Assembly (NCBI RefSeq): GCF_025989145.1 | Contig: NZ_JAPDNQ010000001.1 | Coordinates: 310,001 to 374,000, forward strand | Reading direction: 5' to 3' | Origin: Microbacterium sp. SSM24 | GTDB taxonomy: Bacteria > Actinomycetota > Actinomycetes > Actinomycetales > Microbacteriaceae | DNA length: 64,000 nt | Shown here: piece after piece, positions 53,791 to 63,259 of the stretch | Numbering within the stretch: the stretch's first letter is position 1 | Layout: each line of letters opens with the position of its first letter | Notes under the pieces: model-generated | What the model was told of the DNA's origin: nothing | Seen by the model: only the letters and a program-made list of their open reading frames with translations | Database searches by the model: none | Made by a program: the position numbers and the translations under genes

Positions 53791-53829
53791 GACGGATGCC
53801 CCGGCACGTGCTGTGCCGGGGCATCCGTC
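53791..53829. terminator. Bidirectional 17-bp hairpin between acsA and ridA
   Basis: Arms 53791-53807 and 53813-53829 are perfect complements with loop GTGCT. It lies between converging stops and so may terminate both transcripts. Confidence 0.75.
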
Positions 53830-53837
53830 ATCTGCTT

Positions 53838-54305
53838 CTAGGCGTAGGAGAAGACGACCTCGACCTCGACGGGCGCGTCGAGCGGAAGCACGGGCACGCC
53901 GACGGCGGACCGCGCGTGCCGGCCGGCCTCGCCGAAGATCTCGCCGAGCACCTCGCTGGCGCCGTTGATCACTCCGGGCTGCCCGGTGAACTCCGGAACG
54001 GATGCCACGAACCCGACCACCTTGATCACGCCGGTGAGCCGGTCGACACCGCCCACGGCGGCCGCGGCAGCCGCGATCGCGTTGAGTGCGCACTGACGCG
54101 CGTAGGACTTCGCGTCGGATGCCGGCACCAGGCCGTGACCGTCGCCCACCTTGCCGGTCGCCGGCAGCGAGCCGGAGATCATCGGCAGCTGACCCGCCGT
54201 GAACACGAGGTCGCCGTGCGCCTTCGCCGGCACGTACGCTGCGACGGGCGGGACGACGTCGGGAAGATCGATGCTGAGCTCCGCGAGCTTCTGGGTGACG
54301 CTCAC
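53838..54305 (-). CDS. RidA-family protein
   Basis: 155 aa from a GTG that overlaps the DUF4177 stop (GTGA). The YjgF/RidA fold shows HGDLVFTAGQLPM, ARQCALNAIAAAAAAVGG, VVGFVASVPEFTGQPGVINGASEVL and a C-terminal VPVLPLDAPVEVEVVFSY. RidA removes reactive enamine and imine intermediates. The catalytic Arg of classical RidA (in a xCxR motif) is not present in its usual place, so it belongs to a divergent subfamily (Rv3678c-like). Confidence 0.85.
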   Translation of the reverse strand: MSVTQKLAELSIDLPDVVPPVAAYVPAKAHGDLVFTAGQLPMISGSLPATGKVGDGHGLVPASDAKSYARQCALNAIAAAAAAVGGVDRLTGVIKVVGFVASVPEFTGQPGVINGASEVLGEIFGEAGRHARSAVGVPVLPLDAPVEVEVVFSYA

Positions 54306-54523
54306 GCCGTGCCCTCCTCGAACTGCCTCGCGGCCTGTGCCGCGGCACCGAGGCCCGCGTTCGCCTCACCGGCGCCGCTCGGCCGCTTGAGATAGGCGAC
54401 GAGCCCACCCTCCGGCCCGGGAACGACCTGCACGAGCTCCCAGCCCTGCTTGCCCCAGTTGTTGAGGATCGCGGCGGTGTTGTGGATCAGAAGGGGCGTG
54501 GTGAGATACTCCCACGTCGTCAT
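54302..54523 (-). CDS. DUF4177-like small protein
   Basis: 73 aa starting MTTWEYLTTPLLIHN. The pattern WEYxTxPL, LNNWGKQGWELVQVVPGPEG and VAYLKRP is the DUF4177 fold core. It is coupled to ridA (GTGA overlap), as Rv3678A is to Rv3678c in mycobacteria. The role is unknown. The C-terminal 20 residues are Ala/Gly-rich and probably disordered. Confidence 0.8.
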   Translation of the reverse strand: MTTWEYLTTPLLIHNTAAILNNWGKQGWELVQVVPGPEGGLVAYLKRPSGAGEANAGLGAAAQAARQFEEGTA

Positions 54524-54633
54524 CGCGGCTCCTCGAGTCGGCGTGCGGAAACGGGCTGGTGAAGGCTGGGAAACACCCGGTGGGCGCACGTCCGTCAGGG
54601 AATCGCCCAGGTAGTTCCCTTACGATCAAGCCT

Positions 54634-57432
54634 ATGCCTGATACCAATCGATCGGCTAGCGGTGTGCTCGGCGGTCTCGCCGGCCTCGTCGGCCTCAGCG
54701 CTGTCGCCGGCGTCCTCGTCGCGGCGACCGTGACTCCCGCCATCGCCCTCTCCGGCGCGGCAGCCACCAGCGCGATCACGATGTTCGACAACCTTCCGAG
54801 CGTGCTCGACATCGACAAGCTCATGCTCCCGACCACGCTGTGGGTGAAGACCGACCCCACGAAGGACGACTACGTCGTCATGACGCAGTTCTACGACCAG
54901 AACCGCTCGCCCGTGGACTACAACGAGGTCGCTCCCGTCATGTACGACGCGATTCTCTCCAGTGAGGACCCGCGGTACTACCAGCACGGCGGCGTCGACC
55001 TGATCGGCACGACCCGCGCGGTGCTGTCTAACATTCAGGGCGGCGGCGAGACGCAGGGTGGCTCGACCATCAGCCAGCAGTACGTCAAGAACATCCTCGT
55101 CCAGCGCTGCGAGGCGGACGCCAAGACCGAGTACAAGACCGACGAGAACGGCGAGGTGGTCGTCGACGAGAACGGCCAGGCCGTCGTCGAGGTCTCCCTC
55201 GAGCAGGCGAAGCTCGACTGCTGGACGCAGGCGACCACTGCGGCAGGCGACGAGGGCATCCAGCGCAAGCTCCAGGAGATGCGCTACGCGATCGCCCTCG
55301 AGAAGAAGTACGACAAGGAGACGATCCTTCTCGGCTACCTCAACATCGCCAACTTCGGCGGCACCACGTACGGCATCGACGCTGCCGCTCGGTACTACTT
55401 CGGCGTCGCGGCGAAGGATCTGACGCTCGGCCAGGCGGCGACGCTGGCCGGCATCGTCCAGAACCCCAACACGTACAAGATCGACAAGCCCAAGGGCTCG
55501 ATCGTCGACGGCGACGGCGTCGGGTACAACAAGGCGCCCGACGGGCTCATCGACGATGTCAACCCGAAGCAGATCGCCGCGCTGACCTCGAAGCTCGACG
55601 CCGGCGAGATCACGCAGGAGCAGTACCTCGCCGCAGCAGACGGCTACAGCTCGACCAAGGGCCGTCAGCTCTACGTGCTCTCCCGCATGCTCGACGACGG
55701 GAAGATCACGCAGGAGCAGTACGACGCCGCGGTGCTCGAGCCGATCGTTCCCAAGATCACCTCGCCCAAGGTCGGCTGCGCCGCCGCAACGGGCCTCGAG
55801 TACTTCTGCCAGTACGTGCGCTACGTCATCCAGCAGGATCCCGCGTTCGGTGCGACGCAGGAGGAGCGCACCGAGAGCCTCCGCCGCGGCGGCCTGAACG
55901 TGTACACGACCCTCGACATGCGACTCCAGAAGGAGGCGCAGAGCACCATGAACACGCTGGCCCCGTCGTCGGTTCCCGGCGGCTACTTCGGCGCGACGTC
56001 GATCAGCCTCGAGGCTTCGACCGGCCGCATCCTGGCGGTCGCGCAGAACACGAAGTTCAGCGAGTCGATCACCGACGACCCGAACTACTCGTCGATCGTC
56101 TACGCCGGCGATCTGAAGTTCGGCGGGTCCCGCGGGTTCAGCGCCGGGTCGACGTTCAAGCTCTTCACCCTCATCGACTGGCTCGAAAAGGGCCACTCGG
56201 TCAACGAGGTCGTCAACGGCCGCAACCGCATCATCAAGGAGTTCCCCGACTCCTGCTACAACGGCGGCACGTACTACAACTCGAACTGGAACCCGAAGAA
56301 CTTCAAGAACCAGTCGGGTTACGTCGGCACGCCGATGCAGTTCACCCGTGACTCGCTGAACACCGGATTCCTCGCGATGGCCTCCGAGCTCGACCTGTGC
56401 GACATCGGCAAGGCCGCGACGCGCATGGGCGTCGAACTCGGCACCGGCGAGCCGATCGTGATGACCGGTCCGAACAAGGTGATCGGTGACGACGCCATCT
56501 CGCCCCTCGCGATGGCCTCGGCCTACGCGACGGTCGCGAACAAGGGCATCCAGTGCCAGCCGCAGGCGATCGACCGCGTGACCGACTCGGACGGCAAGGA
56601 GATCGCCAAGCCGGACCGCAAGTGCAGCCAGGTCATCGACCCCGCTGTCGCGGCGACCGCGGCCTACGCCTTCCAGGGCGTGATGGCTCCCGGCGGAAGC
56701 GCCTACCCCGGCAACCCGTTCGACGGCACCCAGGTGATGGGGAAGACCGGCACGCACGAGGAGACCCACACCTGGATCATCGAGTCCAGCACCAGGGTCA
56801 CCACCGCCGTGTGGACGGGCAACGTGCAGGGCGAGATCTCGCTCTACGACAAGTACTGGACCGGCAGCTACGAGCCGCTGAGCCGCATCCGCTTCCAGAT
56901 GGCGAGGCAGCTTCAGCACCTCGCCAACCAGCTCTATCCGGCCGGCGGCTTCCCCGGCCCCGACAGCAACCTGTCGCGCCAGGTCTACACGGACCTTCCC
57001 AGTGTCGTCGGCAAGTCGCTGGACGAGGCCAGGAGGATCCTGCAGGACGCCGGATTCGAGGTGACGGTGGGCGCCCCGGTCGATTCCGACATGCAGAAGG
57101 ATCTCGTCGCGACGCAGAGCCCGGGTGCGGGCAGGGTCGCGGGCGGCACCGTGGTGACGATCAACCCGAGCAACGGGCAGGGCCTCACCGTGCCGGATGT
57201 CTCCGGGCGCAAGCTCGACCGTGCGATCGCGGAGCTGCGCCAGGCAGGATTCGGCAACGTGCTGCCCGGAGCGTGCACGCAGCGCGACGACGCCGATCCC
57301 CAGGGTGACGCGACGGGCACCAAGCCCGCCGCGGGCACCGTGACCAACCGCAACACCGCCATCACCGTGGACTACGCCGCATCCGACTGCGGCGGCGGCA
57401 ACGGCAACGGCAACGGCAACGGCGACGGCTAG
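54634..57432 (+). CDS. ponA: Class A penicillin-binding protein with PASTA repeats (PonA2-like)
   Basis: 932 aa. Membrane anchor at about 15-40; transglycosylase domain (about 85-300) with SSEDPRYYQHGGVD (catalytic Glu) and GGSTISQQYVKNILVQ; transpeptidase domain (about 450-780) with the SxxK motif GFSAGSTFKLF and KTGTHEE; two PASTA domains (about 785-915, VYTDLPSVVGKSLDEARRIL and VPDVSGRKLDRAI); and a Gly/Asn tail. It polymerises and crosslinks peptidoglycan. An insert of about 30 acidic residues lies in the transglycosylase domain. It overlaps the next gene by one base. Confidence 0.93.
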   Translation: MPDTNRSASGVLGGLAGLVGLSAVAGVLVAATVTPAIALSGAAATSAITMFDNLPSVLDIDKLMLPTTLWVKTDPTKDDYVVMTQFYDQNRSPVDYNEVAPVMYDAILSSEDPRYYQHGGVDLIGTTRAVLSNIQGGGETQGGSTISQQYVKNILVQRCEADAKTEYKTDENGEVVVDENGQAVVEVSLEQAKLDCWTQATTAAGDEGIQRKLQEMRYAIALEKKYDKETILLGYLNIANFGGTTYGIDAAARYYFGVAAKDLTLGQAATLAGIVQNPNTYKIDKPKGSIVDGDGVGYNKAPDGLIDDVNPKQIAALTSKLDAGEITQEQYLAAADGYSSTKGRQLYVLSRMLDDGKITQEQYDAAVLEPIVPKITSPKVGCAAATGLEYFCQYVRYVIQQDPAFGATQEERTESLRRGGLNVYTTLDMRLQKEAQSTMNTLAPSSVPGGYFGATSISLEASTGRILAVAQNTKFSESITDDPNYSSIVYAGDLKFGGSRGFSAGSTFKLFTLIDWLEKGHSVNEVVNGRNRIIKEFPDSCYNGGTYYNSNWNPKNFKNQSGYVGTPMQFTRDSLNTGFLAMASELDLCDIGKAATRMGVELGTGEPIVMTGPNKVIGDDAISPLAMASAYATVANKGIQCQPQAIDRVTDSDGKEIAKPDRKCSQVIDPAVAATAAYAFQGVMAPGGSAYPGNPFDGTQVMGKTGTHEETHTWIIESSTRVTTAVWTGNVQGEISLYDKYWTGSYEPLSRIRFQMARQLQHLANQLYPAGGFPGPDSNLSRQVYTDLPSVVGKSLDEARRILQDAGFEVTVGAPVDSDMQKDLVATQSPGAGRVAGGTVVTINPSNGQGLTVPDVSGRKLDRAIAELRQAGFGNVLPGACTQRDDADPQGDATGTKPAAGTVTNRNTAITVDYAASDCGGGNGNGNGNGDG

Positions 57433-58373
57433 TGCCGCACAGCGCATCCCGCGCCGCCCTCACCACGCTCGGCGTGGTGGGGGCGGTCGGCGCAGGTGCC
57501 GCGGTGTGGGGGGTCGGCATCGAGCGATACCTCTTCACCGTCCGCTGGCACGAGCTCGCCATCCTGCCCGCGGGCTCGCGTCCGCTGCGCATCCTTCATC
57601 TGTCCGACGCGCACATGGCGCCGTGGCAGCACCGCAAGCAGCAATGGATCGCAGCGCTCGCTGACCTCGAGCCGGACCTCGTGATCAACACGGGCGACAA
57701 CATGGGTCACCACGACGGCCTGCGCGGCCTGCGTGCGGCGTTCGACCCGCTACGCGGCATCCCGGGGTTCTTCGTCCACGGCTCGAACGATCACACGGCT
57801 CCGTCTCCCCGGAACCCGTTCAAGTACTTCCTCGGCCCGTCCCGGACATCCGGCCGGAACCGCACGGAGCCGCTCGACACCCAGGCGCTCGACGGCTACT
57901 TGACGGACGAGCTCGGCTGGGTCGACCTCAACAACGCGGTCGGATCGGCGGATGCCGCCGGCACGCGCATCGAGGCGTTCGGCGTCAGCGACGCGCATCG
58001 CGACTGGGACCGGCTGGATGTGCTCCCCGACCTGCTGTCCGGGCTGCGCGCCGACTCCCCGCGCGCGCTGACGATCGGAGTCACGCATGCGCCCTACCGC
58101 CGTGTGCTCGACGAGTTCACCGACCTGGGCGCCGAGGTGATCTTCGCCGGACACACCCACGGCGGGCAGGTGCGCATCCCCGGTTCGCCCGCCGCGCTGG
58201 TCGCGAACTGCGACATCCCGCTGCGCCAGGCCCGCGGCCTCAGCGACTGGTCGCACGGGGGACGACGCATCCCGCTCAATGTGAGCGCCGGTCTCGGCCA
58301 CTCGATCTACGCTCCGGTGCGGTTCGCGTGCCGTCCCGAGGCGTCGCTGCTCACCCTCAGCGCTCGTCCCTGA
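57432..58373 (+). CDS. Metallophosphoesterase
   Basis: 313 aa from a GTG overlapping the PBP stop by one base. An N-terminal membrane helix (about 9-27) is followed by the calcineurin-like phosphatase motifs LHLSDAHMAPW, NTGDNMGHHDG, GSNDH, THAPY and GHTHGGQVRIPG, supplying the di-metal ligands. The same pair (ponA2 and Rv3683) occurs in mycobacteria. It may process cell-wall or lipid-linked phosphates at the membrane; the substrate is unknown. Confidence 0.9.
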   Translation: MPHSASRAALTTLGVVGAVGAGAAVWGVGIERYLFTVRWHELAILPAGSRPLRILHLSDAHMAPWQHRKQQWIAALADLEPDLVINTGDNMGHHDGLRGLRAAFDPLRGIPGFFVHGSNDHTAPSPRNPFKYFLGPSRTSGRNRTEPLDTQALDGYLTDELGWVDLNNAVGSADAAGTRIEAFGVSDAHRDWDRLDVLPDLLSGLRADSPRALTIGVTHAPYRRVLDEFTDLGAEVIFAGHTHGGQVRIPGSPAALVANCDIPLRQARGLSDWSHGGRRIPLNVSAGLGHSIYAPVRFACRPEASLLTLSARP

Positions 58374-58415
58374 GACGAAGGCCCGGCCCGGTTCGGCGCA
58401 CGGCTTCGGATCGGT

Positions 58416-58421
58416 TAGACT
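58416..58421 (+). promoter_or_regulatory. Candidate -10 element of tRNA-Pro
   Basis: TAGACT fits TANNNT and lies 15 bp before the tRNA 5' end. Confidence 0.45.
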
Positions 58422-58436
58422 CGGAGGGTTGCAAAA

Positions 58437-58510
58437 CGGGGTGTGGCGCAGCTTGGTAGCGCGCGTCGTTCGGGACGACGAGGCCGCAGGTTCAAATCCT
58501 GTCACCCCGA
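58437..58510 (+). tRNA. tRNA-Pro (anticodon CGG)
   Basis: 74 nt. The acceptor stem CGGGGTG pairs with CACCCCG, the D-arm contains GGCGCAGCTTGGTAGCGC, the anticodon loop is TTCGGGA in the CGTCG/CGACG stem, and the T-arm is GCAGGTTCAAATCCTGT. A HAD gene follows 27 bp downstream. Confidence 0.96.
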
Positions 58511-58537
58511 CCGGAGAGGCCACGAGGTGAGGAGCAC

Positions 58538-59305
58538 ATGACAACTCCTCGCCTCGTCGCCTTCGATCTCGATGACACCCTCGCGCCGTCCAAGAGCGCG
58601 ATCGACCCGCGCATCGGCGATCTTCTCATCGCCCTCGCCGACCGGGTCGAGGTCGCCATCATCTCCGGCGGCCAGCTCGCCCAGTTCACGACGCAGGTGG
58701 TCGATCGACTGCCGGATGCCTCTGCTGTGACTCTCGCGCGCCTCCACCTGCTGCCCACCTGCGGCACGCAGTACTACCGCCTCACGCCCGACGGCATCAC
58801 GACCGTCTACGCGCATTCGCTGACGGACGACCAGAAGGCGCGCGCACTCGCCGCCGTCGAGGGCGAGGCGCGGCGTCTGGGGCTCTGGGAGTCCGAGACG
58901 TGGGGCGACATCCTCGAGGACCGCGGTTCGCAGATCACGTTCTCCGCGCTCGGCCAGCGGGCACCGCTCGACGCGAAGATCGCGTGGGATCCCACCGGAT
59001 CGAAGAAGAGCACGCTCCGGGCCGCCGTCGCCGAGCGCATCCCCGACCTCGAGGTCCGCTCGGGCGGATCGACGTCCGTCGACATCACGCACCAGGGCAT
59101 CGACAAGGCCTACGGCATGACCCGGCTGTCCGAGCAGACAGGCATCCCCCTCGACGACATGCTGTTCGTCGGCGACCGCCTCGACCCCGACGGCAACGAC
59201 TATCCCGTTCTGGCGATGGGCGTGGCCTGCCACGCGGTGGAGGGCTGGGAGGACACCGCCGCGTTCCTCGACGGCCTCATCCCCACCCTCCCGCCGCGCG
59301 ACTAG
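58538..59305 (+). CDS. HAD-superfamily phosphatase (type IIB, phosphomannomutase-like)
   Basis: 255 aa starting [19 protein letters not shown], where the first Asp of DLDDT is the nucleophile. Motif II is [12 protein letters not shown], motif III lies around [15 protein letters not shown], and motif IV is [15 protein letters not shown]. The cap is the IIB type, suggesting sugar phosphates such as sucrose-6-phosphate or mannose phosphates. The stop overlaps that of the convergent lldD by four bases. Confidence 0.88.
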   Translation: MTTPRLVAFDLDDTLAPSKSAIDPRIGDLLIALADRVEVAIISGGQLAQFTTQVVDRLPDASAVTLARLHLLPTCGTQYYRLTPDGITTVYAHSLTDDQKARALAAVEGEARRLGLWESETWGDILEDRGSQITFSALGQRAPLDAKIAWDPTGSKKSTLRAAVAERIPDLEVRSGGSTSVDITHQGIDKAYGMTRLSEQTGIPLDDMLFVGDRLDPDGNDYPVLAMGVACHAVEGWEDTAAFLDGLIPTLPPRD

Positions 59306-60579
59306 ACCTTCGTGGTGCGTGCCCGCGCCGGCGCACGCCGGGGGGCAGCAGCGATCGGCTGCAGTCGCGCGAGCTGCGTCACGTGCCGCGGCTCGAGCTC
59401 TGCCAGCGAGGCGACGCCGAGCAGCTGCATCGTTCGCTCGATCTCGGTGCGCAGGATCTGGATCGTGCGGTCGACGCCTTCCCGGCCGCCCGCCATCAAG
59501 CCGTAGAGGTACGCGCGCCCGATGAGGGTGAACTTCGCGCCGAGCGCGATCGAGGCGACGATGTCGGCTCCGTTCATGATGCCCGTATCGATCATCACCG
59601 TCGCGTCCTTGCCGACCTCGCGGACGACGGTGGGCAGCAGATGGAACGGGATCGGCGCGCGGTCGAGCTGGCGGCCGCCGTGGTTCGACAGGATGATGCC
59701 GTCGACGCCGGCGTCGATGAGCCGGACCGAGTCCTCGACGTTCTGCACACCCTTCACCACGATCTTGCCGGGCCAGATGTCGCGGATGATCGCCAGATCG
59801 TCGTAGCTGATCGTGGGGTCCATCGCGGCGTTCAGCAGCTCACCGACCGTGCCGCCGGTCGTCGAGAGCGACGCGAACTCGAGCTTCGGGGTGGTGAGGA
59901 AGTCGTACCACCACCACGGGCGCGGGATGGCGTTCACGATCGTGCCGAGCGTGAGCTGCGGCGGAATCGCGAACCCGTTCCTCTTGTCGCGCAGTCGGGC
60001 CCCCGCGACGGGTGTGTCCACCGTGAACTGCAGGGTGTCGAATCCGGCTTCCGCCGCCCGGCGCGCCAGTCCGTAGGAGATCTCGCGATCGCGCATGACG
60101 TACAGCTGGAACCAGTTGCGACCGTGCGGGTTCGCCGCCTTCACCCCTTCGATCGAGGTGGTGCCGAGCGTCGAGAGGGTGAACGGGATGCCCGCGGCCC
60201 CCGCCGCCGATGCGCCGGCGACCTCTCCCTCGGTCTGCATCAGGCGGGTGAAGCCCGTCGGCGCGATGCCGAACGGCAGCGCGCTCGGACCACCGAGGAT
60301 CTCGACCGAGGTGTCGACCTCGGGTGCGGGACGGAGGATGCCCGGATGGAACTCGATGTCCTCGAACGCCTGCCGGGCGCGCGAGAGCGAGAGCTCGCCT
60401 TCGGCCGCGCCATCGGTGTAGTCGAAGGCCGCCTTCGGCGTTCGACGCTTCGCGATCGTGCGCAGGTCGTAGATCGTGAGGGCCGCGTCCAGACGACGCT
60501 TCTTGCCGTCGAACTCGGGCTTCTTGAACTTCATCAGCTCGAGGAGCTCTGCGGGATTGGGCAGCTGACGCTGAACCAT
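59302..60579 (-). CDS. lldD: FMN-dependent alpha-hydroxy-acid oxidase / L-lactate dehydrogenase
   Basis: 425 aa from the ATG at 60579 with AAGGAAAG eight bases upstream. Family motifs are [62 protein letters not shown] and the active-site [14 protein letters not shown] with the catalytic His and Arg, followed by [13 protein letters not shown]. The lysine in VVKGV binds FMN. The enzyme oxidises L-lactate or a related acid. It follows the FadR-type regulator with a 14-bp gap, so regulator and enzyme form one operon. Confidence 0.9.
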   Translation of the reverse strand: MVQRQLPNPAELLELMKFKKPEFDGKKRRLDAALTIYDLRTIAKRRTPKAAFDYTDGAAEGELSLSRARQAFEDIEFHPGILRPAPEVDTSVEILGGPSALPFGIAPTGFTRLMQTEGEVAGASAAGAAGIPFTLSTLGTTSIEGVKAANPHGRNWFQLYVMRDREISYGLARRAAEAGFDTLQFTVDTPVAGARLRDKRNGFAIPPQLTLGTIVNAIPRPWWWYDFLTTPKLEFASLSTTGGTVGELLNAAMDPTISYDDLAIIRDIWPGKIVVKGVQNVEDSVRLIDAGVDGIILSNHGGRQLDRAPIPFHLLPTVVREVGKDATVMIDTGIMNGADIVASIALGAKFTLIGRAYLYGLMAGGREGVDRTIQILRTEIERTMQLLGVASLAELEPRHVTQLARLQPIAAAPRRAPARARTTKV

Positions 60580-60593
60580 GTGGGTTCTTTCCT

Positions 60594-61319
60594 TCACTCG
60601 GTGCGGCGGGACAGGCCCGCTTCGGCGTAGTAGCCGGTGATGTGGTCGTGAATGCGGGTGCGGGCGAGCGCGGTGTCGCCCGCGTCGACGGCGTCGAGGA
60701 TCGCGCGGTGCTCGCGGCGCAGTCGGCCGGCAGCGGCATCCCAGTCGTCGATGCCGGCGGCTCCTGCTTGCACGTACGACTCGATCGCCGTGCGCAGCCC
60801 CGCCATCATCGCGGCGATGACGACGTTGCCGGATGCCTCGGCCAGCGCCAGGTGGAGCTGCGCGTCCAGCGCGAGGAACTCGGCCGGCGTGAGATCGGCC
60901 GAGTCCATCGCGTCGACGACGGCGCGCGCCGCCCTCGTGTCGCGCTCGGGGTCGCCGGCAAGCGCATCGACGACGGCTGATTCCAGGACGAGACGCGTGC
61001 GTACGACGTCGTCGAGGGGGAAGCCCTGCGCGGCGACCTGGAGGCGCAGCAGCGCCGACATGCCGCCCTGCGGGGTGGCGATGATGATGGCGCCGGCCGA
61101 CGGCCCCGAGCCCGTGGCTGTGCGGATGAGACCCATGACCTCGAGGACGCGCAGCGCCTCGCGCACGCTCGAACGGCCCACACCCAGTGAGGCGGCGAGC
61201 TCGCGCTCGGGCGGCAGGCGGTCGCCCGGGCGCAGCGTGCCGTCGAGCAGGTCGGTCTCGACCCGTTCCAGCACGACCTGCCATGCCCGTGCGGTCGGCG
61301 TCTGCGTTGACTGGGCCAC
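60594..61319 (-). CDS. FadR-family (GntR) regulator, LldR-like
   Basis: 241 aa from the GTG at 61319 with GAGGGAG five bases upstream. The winged HTH is [37 protein letters not shown], and the all-helical FCD ligand domain (about 90-235) contains [17 protein letters not shown] and [15 protein letters not shown] and [12 protein letters not shown] with metal-binding positions. Two identical operators lie just upstream. It is the first gene of the lldD operon and presumably represses it without lactate. Confidence 0.9.
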   Translation of the reverse strand: MAQSTQTPTARAWQVVLERVETDLLDGTLRPGDRLPPERELAASLGVGRSSVREALRVLEVMGLIRTATGSGPSAGAIIIATPQGGMSALLRLQVAAQGFPLDDVVRTRLVLESAVVDALAGDPERDTRAARAVVDAMDSADLTPAEFLALDAQLHLALAEASGNVVIAAMMAGLRTAIESYVQAGAAGIDDWDAAAGRLRREHRAILDAVDAGDTALARTRIHDHITGYYAEAGLSRRTE

Positions 61320-61336
61320 GGAACTCCCTCGACGAT

Positions 61337-61351
61337 TGTGGTCAGACCACA
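61337..61351. promoter_or_regulatory. FadR-type operator copy 1
   Basis: TGTGGTCAGACCACA is a 15-bp dyad around A, containing the TGGTC-N-GACCA core expected for FadR/LldR regulators. It lies 18 bp upstream of the regulator start. Confidence 0.8.
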
Positions 61352-61357
61352 GTATCG

Positions 61358-61372
61358 TGTGGTCCGACCACA
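61358..61372. promoter_or_regulatory. FadR-type operator copy 2
   Basis: TGTGGTCCGACCACA has the same arms as copy 1, with centres 21 bp apart, i.e. on the same DNA face. It sits between the regulator and the divergent DUF1295 gene, so it may control both. Confidence 0.8.
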
Positions 61373-61393
61373 AGCAACCGGTACCCTGGCGCC

Positions 61394-62227
61394 ATGGATC
61401 CCCTCCTCGTCGTCCTCATCGTCGCGGGCGCGGCCTGCGCCTTCTGCTGGATCGCCTCGCTCATCACCAAGGACACCTCCTGGGTCGATCGCCTGTGGTC
61501 GATCGTTCCCGTCGTGTACGTCTGGATCTTCGCGATCTCGGGGATTCTGGGCGGCGAGGACGCCACCCGCCTGATCGTGATGGCGGTGCTGGTGACGGCG
61601 TGGGGCGCGCGCCTCACCTTCAACTTCGCCCGCAAGGGCGGGTACACCGGCATGGAGGACTACCGCTGGGCCATCCTGCGCGGTCGCATGAAGCCGTGGC
61701 AGTTCCAGCTGTTCAACCTGTTCTTCATCGTGCTGTACCAGAACGCCCTGCTGGTGCTCATCACGCTCCCGGCCTACATCGCCTGGCAGCATCCGGTGCC
61801 GTTCGGCGGGTGGGATGCCGCGTTCGCCCTGCTCTTCGCGGCGTTCCTCGTGGGAGAGTTCGTCGCCGACCAGCAGCAATGGGACTTCCACGAGAAGAAG
61901 AAGGCCGCAAGGGGCACCCTCGAGCCGGGATTCGTCACGAGCGGCCTCTTCGCCTACAGCCGTCACCCGAACTTCTTCTTCGAGCAGGCCCAGTGGTGGG
62001 CGTTCTACGCGATCGGTGCGGCCGCGCTCGTGACCGACGGCGGCGGATGGCTGAACTGGACGATCGCGGGAGCCGCGCTGCTCACGCTGCTGTTCATCGG
62101 CTCGACGGTCTTCACGGAGTCGATCACCGCGTCGAAGTACCCCGCGTACGCCGAGTACCGCCGGACGACCTCGATGCTGATCCCGCTCCCCCGCCGTCGC
62201 GGTGCGGCAGCGCCCGAGATCTCTTAG
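61394..62227 (+). CDS. DUF1295 membrane protein (steroid 5-alpha-reductase-like)
   Basis: 277 aa starting MDPLLVVLIVAGAACAF. About seven membrane helices are seen. DUF1295 features are DTSWVDRLWSIVPVVYVW, ARLTFNFARKGGY, EDYRWAILR, and the C-terminal NADPH-type motif GLFAYSRHPNFFFEQAQWW followed by PAYAEYRRTTSMLIP. The reaction is not known for actinobacteria; lipid reduction is a guess. It diverges from the FadR-type regulator across the twin operators. Confidence 0.88.
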   Translation: MDPLLVVLIVAGAACAFCWIASLITKDTSWVDRLWSIVPVVYVWIFAISGILGGEDATRLIVMAVLVTAWGARLTFNFARKGGYTGMEDYRWAILRGRMKPWQFQLFNLFFIVLYQNALLVLITLPAYIAWQHPVPFGGWDAAFALLFAAFLVGEFVADQQQWDFHEKKKAARGTLEPGFVTSGLFAYSRHPNFFFEQAQWWAFYAIGAAALVTDGGGWLNWTIAGAALLTLLFIGSTVFTESITASKYPAYAEYRRTTSMLIPLPRRRGAAAPEIS

Positions 62228-62230
62228 GCC

Positions 62231-63250
62231 TCAGGCTCCCGCGTACCCGCGCGGGTTGCGTGACTGCCAGTTCCAGTAGTCACGGCAGGCGTCGTCGATC
62301 GTGAGGCGCGTCGCCCACCCCAGCTCGCGTCCGGCCTTCGAGGGGTCGCCGTAGGTGGCGGCGACGTCGCCGGGGCGGCGCGGCGCCAGCCGCTTCGGGA
62401 TCTCGCGTCCGCTCGCCCGCTCGAACGCGGCGATCAGCTCGAGGACTGAGACGGGCTCGCCGGTGCCGAGGTTGTAGACGTCGTACCCGGGCGTGGCCTG
62501 CTCGAGGGCGGCGACGTGGCCGGCGGCGAGATCGGTGACGTGGATGTAGTCGCGCTGTCCCGTTCCGTCGGGGGTGTCGTAGTCGGTGCCGAACACCGCC
62601 ACCTCGGGGAGGGACCCGATCGCGACGCGCGACACGAAGGGCATGAGATTGTTCGGGATGCCGTGCGGGTCCTCGCCGATGAGGCCCGACGGGTGCGCGC
62701 CGACCGGGTTGAAGTAGCGCAGGCTGATCGCCCGCAGGTCGGGGTCGGCGGCTGCGGCGTCGGAGAGGATCTCCTCGATGATGCGCTTGGTCTTGCCGTA
62801 GGGGTTCGCGAGGTCGATGCCGGTGGGCGACTCCTCGGTGAGCGGGAGCTGCTCAGGCGTGCCGTAGACCGTCGCGGAGCTGGAGAACACGATCGTGCGG
62901 ATGCCCTCCGCCGCCATCACCTCGAGCAGCGTGATCGACGATCCGAGGTTGACGTCGTAGTAGCGCACCGGCTCCGCCATCGATTCGCCGACGGCCTTCA
63001 GTCCCGCGAGGTGGATCACGGCGTCGACGGGCGCGTTCCTGCGCAGGAAGTCCGTCAGCGCCTGCCGGTCGCGCACATCGGCGACGAGCAGGGGCACGGT
63101 CGTCCCCGTGATCTGCTCGACGCGCGCAACCGCCTCGGGGCTGGTGCCCGACATGTCATCCACGATGAGCACGTCGTGGCCGGCCTCGAGGAGCGCGATC
63201 GCGGTGTGCGCGCCGATGTAGCCGGCACCGCCGGTGAGGAGAACTCGCAT
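62231..63250 (-). CDS. galE: UDP-glucose 4-epimerase
   Basis: 339 aa starting MRVLLTGGAGYIGAHTA, the NAD-binding loop. The catalytic pair is Ser/Thr in FSSSATVYG and Tyr-Lys in NPYGKTKRIIEE; GTDYDTPDGTGQRDYIHVTDLA is typical of GalE. It interconverts UDP-glucose and UDP-galactose. Its stop is three bases from that of the convergent DUF1295 gene. Confidence 0.95.
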   Translation of the reverse strand: MRVLLTGGAGYIGAHTAIALLEAGHDVLIVDDMSGTSPEAVARVEQITGTTVPLLVADVRDRQALTDFLRRNAPVDAVIHLAGLKAVGESMAEPVRYYDVNLGSSITLLEVMAAEGIRTIVFSSSATVYGTPEQLPLTEESPTGIDLANPYGKTKRIIEEILSDAAAADPDLRAISLRYFNPVGAHPSGLIGEDPHGIPNNLMPFVSRVAIGSLPEVAVFGTDYDTPDGTGQRDYIHVTDLAAGHVAALEQATPGYDVYNLGTGEPVSVLELIAAFERASGREIPKRLAPRRPGDVAATYGDPSKAGRELGWATRLTIDDACRDYWNWQSRNPRGYAGA

Positions 63251-63259
63251 CGTCCCAGA

